Assembly (NCBI RefSeq): GCF_024721975.1 | Contig: NZ_JANQBB010000003.1 | Coordinates: 372,001 to 436,000, forward strand | Origin: Paenibacillus endoradicis | GTDB taxonomy: Bacteria; Bacillota; Bacilli; Paenibacillales; Paenibacillaceae | Length of the DNA stretch: 64,000 nucleotides | Direction: 5' to 3' | Part shown: positions 17,489-28,742 of the stretch, in pieces | Position numbering within the stretch: position 1 is the stretch's first letter | Layout: every line of letters starts with the position of its first letter | Notes under the pieces: generated by a model | Databases searched by the model: none | The model's input: only the letters and a program-made list of their open reading frames with translations | Told to the model about the DNA's origin: nothing | Translations under genes and position numbers: made by a program

Positions 17489-19594
17489 ATGTTGAAAATT
17501 GCAAAGCAAAGCTTAATTTTAAGTGTAGTAATCGCATTGTTACTATCACTATCAATTTCAGCTCCAACGAAGGCGGCTGTGCCGTCGCTTGATAAGATTC
17601 GGGTGGCGTTGTTCGTTGATATTCCGAAAAAATATTCAAGTATTACAAAGGTAGCGACTTTATCTTCTGAGAGTGCAATGAGATTATCAGTGAAAACAGC
17701 TTCTAATTCAACGGAGTGGTTAAATTTCCCGGGGAATGATCAATTACGATTAGCTATGAATGATTACAAAGTTAATGTGTTTGAATCCACTGATTTTACT
17801 GCAGCACAACAAGTATATAAGGCAGTGAAGACGGCTGGTGGTACGCCGTTTCTAACGTCTCTAAGTAAAAATGATAAAGTGACTTTTCAAGTGCTTGAAG
17901 GTGGATATGCTAGTAATACTGATGCGACTGCAGCTGTGAAGAAGTGGACAAGCAATGCAACTGTTGCTAATCTTTTGAAGTCGCCAGCTACTGTATATGG
18001 TCCGTTTGCACTTGAAAGTGGTAGCTATGCTACGAAAGCAGATGCACAGGTTGCTGCGACGAAATTTGGCGCGCAAGGTTTGAATACTACGATTGGTATG
18101 AAATTAAATAGTACTGGTAAACTAGAATATTCCGTAGTTGTTGGAATGGTTGGTACAACTGCTGAGCTTGGGTTAGTGAAGACTGCCGCTAGTAAAGTGA
18201 GTAGCACGTTGAAAGATTTGAAAGGTAGCGAAAATATGCTACTTATGAGAATTGATCATTCTGCAACAGATCGTGCAACTTCATCTAATGAATTATATCT
18301 ATACAATCCACATTTGATTGTATCGTTAAAGGCAGATAAGGAAGGTTTAGTTAAAATAACTGAGCGTAGCGAACGATCTTATCGAGGTACGATGGAGTTA
18401 GGATCGCTAAATAATTCCATGTATGTTGTGAATGAATTACCATTTGAGCAATATTTATATTCAGTAGTTGCGATTGAAATGTATCCATCATGGCCACTAG
18501 AAGCTCTGAAATCTCAAGCAGTTGCTGCACGTACATATGCCCTTTATTCAGGTTCGGGATTTGTCGTGGCGAATGTTGTTGACACTACAACGAGTCAAGC
18601 ATATTATGGTGCTAACTCTGAATCTGCCAACACAACTAAAGCAGTTGATGAGACTAAAGGCGAGGTTATTACTTATAACGGAAAATTAATCGAAACGTTA
18701 TACTCTGCGAATGCAGGCGGAATAACGGCCGATGCGAAGGAAATTTGGAATAATGAAGTTGCTTATTTGAAAAGTGTGTCTAGTCCCGATGCAATTTCAG
18801 AAAAGGGATTGTATTATTGGTATCGCGTCGTTCTCCCTAATGGAAAAGTAGGATATATTCGCGAAGATTTGGCTAAAGATACTGGTAAGACAAACGAAGC
18901 AGGAAAACCAATTCTATTGTCTAATACAGATGCAACCAATATTCGTCGTAACCCACTTATTCAATCAAATGTTCCGGCAGTTGATCTAATTAATAGCGGA
19001 GTGCAATTAATTGCACTAGAGAAGGTCATTCAATCCAATTCTATGAATTGGCGGAGAGGACCTTATAGCAGCGATGAAATAGCAAAAACTATTAACGCTA
19101 AATTACCCAATACGATATCTGGCAATATTACTTCATTTACAGTTAGTAAAGTAGGAGTATCGGGTCGGGCATTGGAAGTGTCGGCGAATGGTAAAGTATT
19201 ACCTATACCTAAACCATTTGATTTCCGTGCAATTCTTGGGGTAGATGGTTCTTTGCAAAGCACATTATTCAGCATTGAGGAAACGGGTAAAATTGTTATT
19301 CTCGGTGCCAATAAATTAGATCGCACGAAAACAGATGGTGCGAAAGCATTGCAAGTTGTCGGTGCGAATGGCAACACGGCAACGGTTAGCGGAGAATATA
19401 TGTATGTACTTGATGGTAGTGGTAATGTTCGAGCTGCGACTACTGATGCAGGCTATCAATACAACGGTACAGGTAATGGGCATGGTGTTGGGATGTCTCA
19501 ATACGGTGCTTATGCTCTTGCTGAACAAGGGTATGACTATCAATATATTTTGAAATACTATTATACAGGAACAACTGTTACTAAGGATGAATAG
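17489..19594 (+). CDS. SpoIID/LytB-domain protein with SPOR-like repeats
   Basis: 701 aa, exported: signal peptide at about residues 1-29 ending near APTKAA. Residues ~100-225 carry two SPOR-like stretches (VTFQVLEGGYASNTDATAAV and FALESGSYATKADAQVAATK) expected to bind denuded glycan. The SpoIID/LytB domain at ~260-450 contains LPFEQYLYSVVAIEMYPSWP, AVAARTYALY and the conserved LYSANAGG. The C-terminus repeats a SpoIID signature, GNGHGVGMSQYGA. SpoIID-family proteins are lytic transglycosylases acting on peptidoglycan stripped of stem peptides, used in engulfment and germination. Its place between ruvB and queA is not that of spoIID itself, so this is a paralogue. It is followed after 3 bases by queA. 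Confidence 0.88.
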   Translation: MLKIAKQSLILSVVIALLLSLSISAPTKAAVPSLDKIRVALFVDIPKKYSSITKVATLSSESAMRLSVKTASNSTEWLNFPGNDQLRLAMNDYKVNVFESTDFTAAQQVYKAVKTAGGTPFLTSLSKNDKVTFQVLEGGYASNTDATAAVKKWTSNATVANLLKSPATVYGPFALESGSYATKADAQVAATKFGAQGLNTTIGMKLNSTGKLEYSVVVGMVGTTAELGLVKTAASKVSSTLKDLKGSENMLLMRIDHSATDRATSSNELYLYNPHLIVSLKADKEGLVKITERSERSYRGTMELGSLNNSMYVVNELPFEQYLYSVVAIEMYPSWPLEALKSQAVAARTYALYSGSGFVVANVVDTTTSQAYYGANSESANTTKAVDETKGEVITYNGKLIETLYSANAGGITADAKEIWNNEVAYLKSVSSPDAISEKGLYYWYRVVLPNGKVGYIREDLAKDTGKTNEAGKPILLSNTDATNIRRNPLIQSNVPAVDLINSGVQLIALEKVIQSNSMNWRRGPYSSDEIAKTINAKLPNTISGNITSFTVSKVGVSGRALEVSANGKVLPIPKPFDFRAILGVDGSLQSTLFSIEETGKIVILGANKLDRTKTDGAKALQVVGANGNTATVSGEYMYVLDGSGNVRAATTDAGYQYNGTGNGHGVGMSQYGAYALAEQGYDYQYILKYYYTGTTVTKDE

Positions 19595-19597
19595 ACA

Positions 19598-21819
<2,222 letters not shown>

Positions 21820-21833
21820 AAGGGGTGAAAACT

Positions 21834-22148
21834 ATGTCAATTTCTTTAGCAGCTGCAGCAGGAGCTGGAGGTGGTAATATTTGGACAATAATCGGTCCAT
21901 TTATTCTAATGTTTGTGGTATTCTATTTCTTATTAATTCGTCCACAACAGAAGAAACAAAAAACTCGTAACTTGATGCTTAATCAAGTTAAAAAAGGTGA
22001 TAAAATCGTAACGATTGGTGGCCTTCATGGTACGATCGCTGAAATCACTGACGATGTTGTAGTATTACGCGTTAATGATACGACTAAACTTACGTTTGAT
22101 CGCAGTGCAATTAGCACAGTATCACAATCTGCACCTTCTGCAGACTAG
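21834..22148 (+). CDS. yajC: Preprotein translocase subunit YajC
   Basis: 104 aa small membrane protein associated with SecDF. ATG 21834 is chosen because SD AAAGGGGTG lies just upstream; an in-frame TTG at 21816 overlaps tgt. One transmembrane segment at about residues 17-38, then LLIRPQQKKQK and the typical GDKIVTIGGLHGTIAEI core. secD and secF lie 3.6 kb downstream in this window. Confidence 0.95.
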   Translation: MSISLAAAAGAGGGNIWTIIGPFILMFVVFYFLLIRPQQKKQKTRNLMLNQVKKGDKIVTIGGLHGTIAEITDDVVVLRVNDTTKLTFDRSAISTVSQSAPSAD

Positions 22149-22160
22149 GTACATAATGAA

Positions 22161-22198
22161 TAAGGGTGATCGTATCGTTACTGATACGATCACCCTTA
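22161..22198. terminator. Bidirectional terminator after yajC
   Basis: GGGTGATCGTATC / GATACGATCACCC with a 6-base loop and A/T-rich flanks on both sides. It lies between yajC and the convergent minus-strand membrane gene. Confidence 0.9.
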
Positions 22199-22200
22199 TT

Positions 22201-22581
22201 TTATTTGCGTAAATTAACGCCAACCATTCCGCCAAAAGCTCCTGTACCAATAACAGTAAGTAAAAGCAGGAAACTATGTAAACTTAACGCAATATCGGAA
22301 GCTAAGAAACTTACAATGATAATAATAATTCCATATAGAATACCGAGAGCACTACCGTAATACCATCCTCTTGATTCCGCACGTTTACCTGAACTTAACC
22401 CTCCAATCAAGGCAGCTGCACCATGAATGACATAAGCCATTGTTCCTAAGCTACTTTCTTTCATCTCTGTAAAATGTAAGAAGAGGGAAGCTATCAAAGC
22501 TCCAGCGGCTAGCCATAATAAAGCGTATGTTATGCCTGCTAGCAGTGGCATTGCGAATAGTTTTTTTGTTCCAGTATTCAT
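22201..22581 (-). CDS. YrzE-like (TIGR04086 family) membrane protein
   Basis: 126 aa with four predicted transmembrane segments (about residues 13-33, 40-60, 70-92, 97-120), e.g. LLAGITYALLWLAAGALIA. Function unknown. The family is conserved next to yajC in Bacillaceae and Paenibacillaceae, which supports the call. SD AGGAGGT well placed before the ATG. Transcribed towards yajC. Confidence 0.8.
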   Translation of the reverse strand: MNTGTKKLFAMPLLAGITYALLWLAAGALIASLFLHFTEMKESSLGTMAYVIHGAAALIGGLSSGKRAESRGWYYGSALGILYGIIIIIVSFLASDIALSLHSFLLLLTVIGTGAFGGMVGVNLRK

Positions 22582-22836
22582 AAAATACCTCCTTTAAATT
22601 TTCATTTCTTCTTGAGATATGTCTTATGAAAATGTAAAAACATATCAAGCGTGTTGGCTTCATAACTTGGCTCATTTAACCATATGGGAAAACAAACAAT
22701 TTTAGTACAAGTTCTATGTCTTTATATTTGATAGGAGCTATTCCCATTATCTATACGAAACATAGGTGCATGATCTAATGGCTAAGCGACCACAATAGTA
22801 CATACATTGAACCTTGATTGATTGGAGGAGCTATTG

Positions 22837-23625
22837 ATGATGGAATGGTATTCGTTAGCATTACGTACAGTCGGTATGTATATAATCATTTTTATTGTGT
22901 TACGCGTTATGGGAAAACGTGAAATTGGTAAACTCTCCGTATTGGACCTTGTTATATCAGTTATGATTGCCGAGATTGCCGTCATTGAGATTGAACAAGT
23001 TGACGATAATTTGATGCATGGAATTTTACCGATTATCATTCTGCTTATTATTCAAATTATATCTGCTTTCCTTTCCATGAAAAGTCGTAAAGTAAGGTTG
23101 CTTCTTGATGGAAAGCCTACAGTAGTTGTTGCTAATGGTGAAATATATCGTGATGAGCTCAAAAAACAACGGTACAATTTAGATGATCTAATGCTTCAGC
23201 TAAGAGAAAATGGCGTTACTTCGATATCAGAAATTGACTTTGCTATACTTGAAACAAGTGGGAAGTTATCCGTCATCCCGAAAAGTAATGATGATGTAAA
23301 AGTAGGAGGTTCTCTAGCTTCAGAAAATTTTGATAAAAATGAAAGCTCAGTCGGAGAAACTAATGAATTAGAACCTAATCAAGTAATGAATAATAAATCT
23401 TCAGAAAGAATCATTCCACCTGGTTTTCGGTATGAGATGTTACCAATTCCATTAATTATGGATGGAAAAGTGCAAGATGAAAATTTAGCGAAAATCAATA
23501 AGACTCGATTTTGGCTCAAAAATATTATTCAAGAAAAAGAAATTAATCATTTCAAAGATGTTTTACTATGCACTATTGATCATAAAGATCGAATATATAT
23601 CGATGGTGGTAACCGGAAAAAGTAA
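22837..23625 (+). CDS. DUF421 (YetF/YrbG family) membrane protein
   Basis: About 262 aa. SD GGAGGAG at 22824-22830 serves ATG 22837 (or ATG 22840, also possible). Three N-terminal transmembrane segments (to about residue 85) are followed by the DUF421 cytoplasmic domain; conserved stretch RVMGKREIGKLSVLDLVISV. The long acidic C-terminal part (about 150-262) is more variable. In B. subtilis the relative YrbG lies in the same neighbourhood next to spoVB; related spore proteins of this family are linked to germination and membrane state. Exact function unknown. Confidence 0.85.
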   Translation: MMEWYSLALRTVGMYIIIFIVLRVMGKREIGKLSVLDLVISVMIAEIAVIEIEQVDDNLMHGILPIIILLIIQIISAFLSMKSRKVRLLLDGKPTVVVANGEIYRDELKKQRYNLDDLMLQLRENGVTSISEIDFAILETSGKLSVIPKSNDDVKVGGSLASENFDKNESSVGETNELEPNQVMNNKSSERIIPPGFRYEMLPIPLIMDGKVQDENLAKINKTRFWLKNIIQEKEINHFKDVLLCTIDHKDRIYIDGGNRKK

Positions 23626-23629
23626 TGTA

Positions 23630-25231
23630 CTATTGATCTGATCCGAACCATTTTCCGATATAAGGAATTCTAATGAGGTCAGCTTTATCGATAATTTTTG
23701 TTAAGAACATTAGGAAGATGTAGACAATCATCGCCGCCATACAAGCGGTGGGTAAGCTAATACCAAGAGGTTGATTGGCAAGTAGTGACATCACATATTG
23801 GGCAAATCCACCTGTAATGATAATAGATGCACCTACTTTAACGAAGTCCATCATATGCATTTTGAATCCAACATAACGCTTCACGCTATAGCTATGTAAT
23901 AAGGTGACTAATACAGTATTAATAGCAATGGCGATCAATACTCCTTTAATTCCTAGTTGAGGATTCGAACCTAATATTATAATGAGTGCGATCTTAATGA
24001 TGGCTCCAATAAACGTGTTCATTAACGCTACTCCAGGTTTTTCTAAAGCTTGTAATGTTGCTTGTAATGGAGCTTGTAAATAAATGAAAATGCCTATCGG
24101 TGCAATGAGTTGCAATAACGGTGCATATTCTCCATGAGCATATAGTAGTTCACAAATTGGAGCTGCAAATATAAACATAATAATTGTAAATGGTGCTCCT
24201 GCGACGAGTGAGATACGCATCGATTGATGTAAACGTTTATGAATGAGATGGTATTGTTTCTGAGCAACAGCTTCTGAAAGTGATGGAACAAGCGATACGG
24301 CTAATGAATAAGTTAATGCTGTTGGTAGTAAAATAAGAGGCATAATCATTCCTTGTAGCGCACCATATTGTGCTGTAGCGATACCGGTAATAATACCAGC
24401 AGCGGCAAGGCTTCGAGCTGTAAATATAGATTCTAATAAGTAGCTTAATGAGCCGACCAATTTGCTGCCGGTAACCGGTATAGACAGTGTAAGCAGCTTT
24501 GCAAGTATTGATTTGGATGCAATTTCTTTACTTACAACAGCATTATTAAATTCGTTCTCGGATGTAAGAGGTAGTTCAGCAGCGATAGTTATCGGCTTTT
24601 TCTTATCACGAACATGACTCAGCAGCATAACCGCTAGTCCACCAATTTCCCCCATAACAACGCCTAGCATTGCTCCAGCTGCACCCCATGCTAATCCATA
24701 TGGTAGTAACCAATAAGCTAACACTAATGAAAATACAATTCTAATTAATGTTTCAACCGTTTGTGATACAGCGCTTGGAATCATATTCTGTTTTCCTTGG
24801 AAATAACCACGATATACAGCCGAAATCCCTACGATAAGCAGTAAAGGTGACATCATTAAAAACGATTGATACACCCTTGGATCTGGAATAACATACTTAA
24901 TAAAGACTGGTGCAAATAGAAGCATAATGCTAGTTAGAAACAAAGCGATAGATACACTTAGAAACATTGCCGTTCTGAAGATTTGCTTTACTCTTCGTTC
25001 ATCACCTACCGATTGGGCTTCGGCGATCCATTTAGCGATGGCTAGCGGGATGCCGCCAGTTATAAATGTTAGCAACACAATGAGAAAAGGATAACTCAGT
25101 TGGTAGATACCAACACCCTCTGCTCCGATGATACGTGGTAATGTAATACGAGGAATAAATCCAAGAATACGATTCAATACACCTGCAATAAGCAGAATCA
25201 TAGCTCCCTTAATAAAGCTCTGCTTTGTCAT
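23630..25231 (-). CDS. spoVB: Stage V sporulation protein B (MVF/MATE-type polysaccharide flippase)
   Basis: 533 aa polytopic membrane protein of the MATE/MVF superfamily with about 14 transmembrane segments, beginning SFIKGAMILLIAGVLNRILG and containing GAEGVGIYQLSYPFLIV near the N-terminus. SpoVB is needed for spore cortex synthesis and is a candidate lipid II flippase. SD AGGTG before the ATG. Runs convergent with the DUF421 gene, only 4 bases between the stops. Similar YkvU/YabM paralogues exist, but the position beside the YrbG-like and comN genes supports SpoVB. Confidence 0.9.
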   Translation of the reverse strand: MTKQSFIKGAMILLIAGVLNRILGFIPRITLPRIIGAEGVGIYQLSYPFLIVLLTFITGGIPLAIAKWIAEAQSVGDERRVKQIFRTAMFLSVSIALFLTSIMLLFAPVFIKYVIPDPRVYQSFLMMSPLLLIVGISAVYRGYFQGKQNMIPSAVSQTVETLIRIVFSLVLAYWLLPYGLAWGAAGAMLGVVMGEIGGLAVMLLSHVRDKKKPITIAAELPLTSENEFNNAVVSKEIASKSILAKLLTLSIPVTGSKLVGSLSYLLESIFTARSLAAAGIITGIATAQYGALQGMIMPLILLPTALTYSLAVSLVPSLSEAVAQKQYHLIHKRLHQSMRISLVAGAPFTIIMFIFAAPICELLYAHGEYAPLLQLIAPIGIFIYLQAPLQATLQALEKPGVALMNTFIGAIIKIALIIILGSNPQLGIKGVLIAIAINTVLVTLLHSYSVKRYVGFKMHMMDFVKVGASIIITGGFAQYVMSLLANQPLGISLPTACMAAMIVYIFLMFLTKIIDKADLIRIPYIGKWFGSDQ

Positions 25232-25380
25232 CTAATACACCTCACTTCATTGACCCTACATTACAGACTATGCTTGACCTATACATTTACATGTCTGAAA
25301 ATAATTGATACAAGCAGGAAAAAAGTTAGTGGGCAGCGAAATGTACTAAGTACACTACAGATATGGAGATCTTAGGTGCA

Positions 25381-25452
25381 GCTTATGCTTCCGAAGTACT
25401 TTTCATTTACGGGAAGTAATACTGTGAAGCTTTTGAAAAGTTGTAGGAGGTG
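25381..25452 (+). promoter_or_regulatory. Family L leader-SD element before comN
   Basis: GCTTATGCTTCCGAAGTA, then left arm CTTTTCA (25399-25405), loop, right arm TGAAAAG (25434-25440) and GTTGTAGGAGGTG. The SD AGGAGG used by comN is the end of the element; the TTG start follows 7 bases later. Confidence 0.75.
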
Positions 25453-25458
25453 TAGCAA

Positions 25459-25701
25459 TTGTCTAGTATAGAGTGGAACGATGATATTAAGGAGCTTTGC
25501 ATAAGCAAAGCGGAGGAGCTACAACTTCTTGGATATGAGCATGTTAAGGCTAAGGAAGTCTGGGCGTGTGTAAGTTCTCGTTATGTGAAAAGTGGACAAC
25601 CCCAGCTTCATCAGCTTGTAAATGATATTTTATCTTTAAGAGCAACTCAATTTATGAACTACTTATTGTTAAGTGCATACAAGGGAGACTCTTTCGAATA
25701 G
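25459..25701 (+). CDS. comN: ComN-type post-transcriptional regulator (YrzD family)
   Basis: 80 aa, slightly shorter than B. subtilis ComN. Contains the family pattern CISKAEELQLLGYEHVKAKE and LRATQFMNYLLLSAY. In B. subtilis ComN controls comE mRNA accumulation and septal/polar location; the gene also lies near spoVB and secDF there. TTG start with SD AGGAGG supplied by a family L element. The last codons overlap the start of the terminator. Confidence 0.85.
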   Translation: MSSIEWNDDIKELCISKAEELQLLGYEHVKAKEVWACVSSRYVKSGQPQLHQLVNDILSLRATQFMNYLLLSAYKGDSFE

Positions 25702-25722
25702 GGAAGAGTTTTCTTTTTTTTT
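25686..25722 (+). terminator. Terminator at the end of comN
   Basis: GACTCTTTC / GAAGAGTT stem that includes the comN stop, followed by TTCTTTTTTTTT. The T run ends in the -35 box of the secDF promoter. Confidence 0.75.
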
Positions 25723-25749
25723 GACGTCGTATTTCGACATCTGTATAAT
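25721..25749 (+). promoter_or_regulatory. Sigma-A promoter of secDF
   Basis: TTGACG, exactly 17 bases, TATAAT. Near-consensus, 35 bases before the secD ATG. This makes secDF a separate transcription unit from comN. Confidence 0.85.
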
Positions 25750-25783
25750 GGGAATATTGAGATCTAAGGGGGATTATTGACGT

Positions 25784-27019
25784 ATGGTTAAGAAAAGATT
25801 GCTTGCCTTTGTCGTAGTGGTTGTTGTCCTATTTGGTGTAATTGCTTGGACAAGCCCTTCTATACTAAAAGAGGTAAAGCTAGGACTTGATCTTAAGGGT
25901 GGATTTGAAGTGCTTTATGAGGCAACACCATTTGAAGAAGGTGGTCAAGTAACTCCAGAAGCATTGAAACAAACTGCCAAAAGTTTAGAAAAGCGGATTA
26001 ATGCTTCAGGTGTATCAGAACCAGAGGTTTTGCCAGAAGGGACAAACCGTATTCGTGTTCGTCTAGCTGGAGTAACGAATGATGAAGAAATAAGAGAATT
26101 GTTAGCTAAGCCGATTAATCTAACGTTCCGAGCACCAGACGGTACGATTATGTTAAATGGTACTGATTTCAAAGAAAATAGTGCTGGCGTAGTTTATGAT
26201 GAATTGAATCGTCCTGTTGTAACGATCGAATTAAAGGATGCACAGAAATTTACTAAAGTAACAACTGATCTCGTAGGTTCATATCTAGCTATTTATTTGG
26301 ATGACGAAGAACTTTCTCGTCCGAGTGTTAACTTCCCGATAACAGGTGGTTCTGCGCAGATTTCACTTGGTAATGCAGAACGTGCTGAAGCAGAAGAACT
26401 TCGTGATCTTATTAATATGGGATCATTACCTGTGAAACTTACTGAGAAGTATACGCAAAGTGTGGGTGCCAAATTAGGACTAGATTCCTTGAGGGATACC
26501 GTAACTGCTGGTGTCATTGGATCTCTAATCGTATTAGTATTTATGGTTATCGTGTTCCGTGTTCCAGGCTTTGTTGCTGGAATTTCAATTATTACGTACG
26601 CTTGGTTATTGATATTAGTCCATAACTGGATGGGGGCAACATTGACACTCCCAGGTATTGCGGCGTTTGTACTCGGTGTCGGGATAGCCGTCGATGCCAA
26701 TATTATCACTGCCGAACGGATTAAAGAAGAAATCCGTACAGGTAAAAGTATGTTCTCAAGTTTGAAAGCAGGTTCTAAGAGCTCATTCCGGACGATTATG
26801 GATGCGAATGTTACATCTATTATCGCGAGTGTAGCACTATATGTAATCGGAGACGGTGCGATTAAAGGTTTCGCCTTAACGATGATCTTCAGTATTATCG
26901 TAAGTGTACTTACGAATATTTATCTGTCAAGATTCTTGCTTACGATGTTAGTAAGTAGTAATGCATTTATGAAACCCAAATACTATGGTGTAAAGGAGGA
27001 AGATATCCGTGCACTTTGA
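25784..27019 (+). CDS. secD: Protein translocase subunit SecD
   Basis: 411 aa. With SecF it forms the proton-driven RND-type partner of SecYEG that pulls proteins across the membrane. N-terminal transmembrane segment (about 6-25) followed by the D1 motif LGLDLKGGFEVLYEA; large extracytoplasmic domain to about residue 235; then five transmembrane segments with GVGIAVDANIITAERIKEE. The first domain is short compared with E. coli SecD, as usual for Firmicutes. In Bacillus secD and secF are fused, here they are separate and overlap by 11 bases. Confidence 0.97.
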   Translation: MVKKRLLAFVVVVVVLFGVIAWTSPSILKEVKLGLDLKGGFEVLYEATPFEEGGQVTPEALKQTAKSLEKRINASGVSEPEVLPEGTNRIRVRLAGVTNDEEIRELLAKPINLTFRAPDGTIMLNGTDFKENSAGVVYDELNRPVVTIELKDAQKFTKVTTDLVGSYLAIYLDDEELSRPSVNFPITGGSAQISLGNAERAEAEELRDLINMGSLPVKLTEKYTQSVGAKLGLDSLRDTVTAGVIGSLIVLVFMVIVFRVPGFVAGISIITYAWLLILVHNWMGATLTLPGIAAFVLGVGIAVDANIITAERIKEEIRTGKSMFSSLKAGSKSSFRTIMDANVTSIIASVALYVIGDGAIKGFALTMIFSIIVSVLTNIYLSRFLLTMLVSSNAFMKPKYYGVKEEDIRAL

Positions 27020-27944
27020 TTACAAAATTCATTATGATTTCATAAAAAATCGCAAGAAATTTTACACGGGTTCAATACTGCTAGTAGTAATAGGAATTGT
27101 ATCGCTACTTATTTTCCAAATGAATCTAGGCATTGACTTTAAGTCTGGAACAACAATGGACGCGGTAGCTGATCATGGGGTAACGCAAGCTGAAGTTATC
27201 GAAGTTCTGACAGGTTTAGGCTATGATGAAACGCCAACGGTCGGTGGAGAAAATAATGAACGTATTTCAATCCGTTTTGGTGATGAGTTGGCAGCAGATT
27301 CTGTGAAAGCCATTCAAACGGCATTAATGACTAACTTTGGCGATCAGATGGAATTTGAAGTTAACGTTGTTTCAGCAGATTTAGCAAGAGAGCTTGCCGT
27401 TAAGACAATCTGGGCAATTCTTGCTGCTTCTGTATTGATTATGTTGTACGTTATGATTCGTTTTGAATGGAGATTCGCTTTATCAGCTAACATTGCAATT
27501 CTGTATGACTGTTTTGTAGTAGTTGCAATGTTCTCGTTATTCCGACTAGAAGTCGATCTTCCATTTATAGCGGCAGTTCTTACTGTACTTGGTTATTCTA
27601 TTAACGATAAAATCGTTATATTTGACCGTATCCGTGAGAACTTGCGTTTTAAACCTCATAAAAATGCAGAACAACTACAAGAAATTGTTAACGCGAGTAT
27701 TTGGCAAACAATGGCTCGTAACTTGTATACTGTGTTGACTGTGTTTATTGTTACATTACTAATATTCTTATTCGGTAGCGAATCAATTCGTCTATTCTCA
27801 CTTGCTATTCTAATTGGACTTGTAAGTGGAGCTTATTCAACAATATGTTTGGCGAGCCCACTTTGGTTTGAATTTAAGAAAAGAGAAAAGAATAAGAAGC
27901 CAAAAGCAGCTTCACCTTCTCCGAAGAAAGAACCTGTAATCTAG
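27009..27944 (+). CDS. secF: Protein translocase subunit SecF
   Basis: 311 aa; six transmembrane segments, first near 20-38. Signature LGIDFKSGTTM after the first segment and the conserved cytoplasmic loop YSINDKIVIFDRIRENLR. GTG start inside the end of secD with SD AAGGAGG 9 bases upstream. C-terminus Lys/Pro-rich, no fused domain. Confidence 0.97.
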   Translation: MHFDYKIHYDFIKNRKKFYTGSILLVVIGIVSLLIFQMNLGIDFKSGTTMDAVADHGVTQAEVIEVLTGLGYDETPTVGGENNERISIRFGDELAADSVKAIQTALMTNFGDQMEFEVNVVSADLARELAVKTIWAILAASVLIMLYVMIRFEWRFALSANIAILYDCFVVVAMFSLFRLEVDLPFIAAVLTVLGYSINDKIVIFDRIRENLRFKPHKNAEQLQEIVNASIWQTMARNLYTVLTVFIVTLLIFLFGSESIRLFSLAILIGLVSGAYSTICLASPLWFEFKKREKNKKPKAASPSPKKEPVI

Positions 27945-27973
27945 TTAAAGAAGTAGTCCTGCACTTCATGTAT

Positions 27974-28016
27974 CCTCCAATTGTTAGTAAAGACTAACAA
28001 TTGGAGGTTGTTTTTT
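27974..28016 (+). terminator. Intrinsic terminator of secDF
   Basis: Perfect 15-bp stem CCTCCAATTGTTAGT / ACTAACAATTGGAGG with loop AAAG, then TTGTTTTTT. Confidence 0.93.
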
Positions 28017-28037
28017 GTGCAGAATTTTTGTGAAGTT

Positions 28038-28047
28038 ATGGTATAAT
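28038..28047 (+). promoter_or_regulatory. Probable extended -10 promoter
   Basis: TATGGTATAAT gives an extended -10 (TGG-TATAAT). No good -35 at the proper distance. About 30 bases downstream the two tandem family L units begin, so transcripts from here would carry them as 5' leader of the CDF-domain gene. Confidence 0.45.
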
Positions 28048-28074
28048 GAATTGTTGAGTGACTAGGAAACGAAG

Positions 28075-28167
28075 TTAATGCTACGAAGTACTTTTCATGA
28101 AAAGTACGTGAATAGTTTTAATGCTTACGAAGTACGTTTCATAAAAACCATGAAACGTTTTAGGAGG
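28075..28167 (+). promoter_or_regulatory. Two tandem family L leader-SD units
   Basis: Unit 1 contains the perfect palindrome GTACTTTTCATGAAAAGTAC (28088-28107). Unit 2 begins TTAATGCTTACGAAGTACG; its stem is ACGTTTCAT (28134-28142) with ATGAAACGT (28150-28158), directly followed by TTTAGGAGG. Relative to the consensus stem ACTTTTCAT/ATGAAAAGT the T-A pair has become G-C on both arms. Confidence 0.8.
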
Positions 28168-28172
28168 ATCAG

Positions 28173-28565
28173 ATGTCTGCAGATGTTGAAAAACAAAAGA
28201 GCTTAATAAATAAGCTAATGATGCTCTTCTCTAAGTCTCACCTTTCTCATGAATGTTCCAACGACTCAGATAGTACGGAGCGTATTTTACAGGTTGTACA
28301 ACGCATTAATGGTGTTGTCGCAATTGAGAGTTGTGATGCCAAGGAACAAGGACATTATGTTGTTGCTTCATTAACGATTAATGTTAATCCCAAAATTACG
28401 GTGCAAGAAGGTCAAGATATTGCAAAACGAGTACGCTGGCTATTAATGCATCGATTTACACATCTAACTGATGTTGTTGTTCATGTAAAGCCGTTTGCGC
28501 CTGATTATCCATACAAATCAAACCATTCTACTGCGCATGATGAAGTGCCGACGATATTGCAGTAG
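28173..28565 (+). CDS. Free-standing cation-efflux (CDF) C-terminal dimerisation domain protein
   Basis: 130 aa, soluble, no transmembrane segment. Residues ~38-115 resemble the ZT_dimer domain found at the cytoplasmic end of CDF metal transporters: INGVVAIESCDAK, VVASLTINVNPKITVQEGQD, IAKRVRWLL and DVVVHVKPF. The membrane part of a CDF transporter (about 200 residues) is absent and is not present upstream in any frame. Metal-binding candidates are few His/Cys/Asp residues (SHECSND near the N-terminus, several His near the end). It may be a metal-sensing or dimerising partner, or the relic of a full transporter. SD AGGAGG from the family L unit. Confidence 0.6.
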   Translation: MSADVEKQKSLINKLMMLFSKSHLSHECSNDSDSTERILQVVQRINGVVAIESCDAKEQGHYVVASLTINVNPKITVQEGQDIAKRVRWLLMHRFTHLTDVVVHVKPFAPDYPYKSNHSTAHDEVPTILQ

Positions 28566-28574
28566 TTGTGAGTA

Positions 28575-28742
28575 GTTCAAAATCGTGGACTGTGATTACG
28601 CGGTAATGCGTTGCAGCATAGTCGGCGGTGAAGATGCCCTCCATCGAAAGTCTGTGTGTGCTCACGTACACAATACGTACGCTGTGCTACGCGATCTCGA
28701 TAAAGGTCATCTTCTTGGTACTGACAGCCCAAGATTTTGAAC
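28575..28742 (+). repeat. Family P palindromic element, copy B (168 bp)
   Basis: Arms GTTCAAAATCGTGGACTGTG and, reverse-complemented, GTTCAAAATCTTGGGCTGTC. The centre is almost the same as copy A (CATCGAAAGTCTGTGTGTGC, ACGTACACAATACGTACG). It lies 9 bases behind the CDF-domain gene stop. The recJ frame stays open through it, which creates a false 51-residue N-terminal extension. Confidence 0.85.

Noticed and set aside
25381..25452. Ordinary metabolite riboswitch before comN
   Set aside because: The same element precedes genes of unrelated function, and no known aptamer core is visible.
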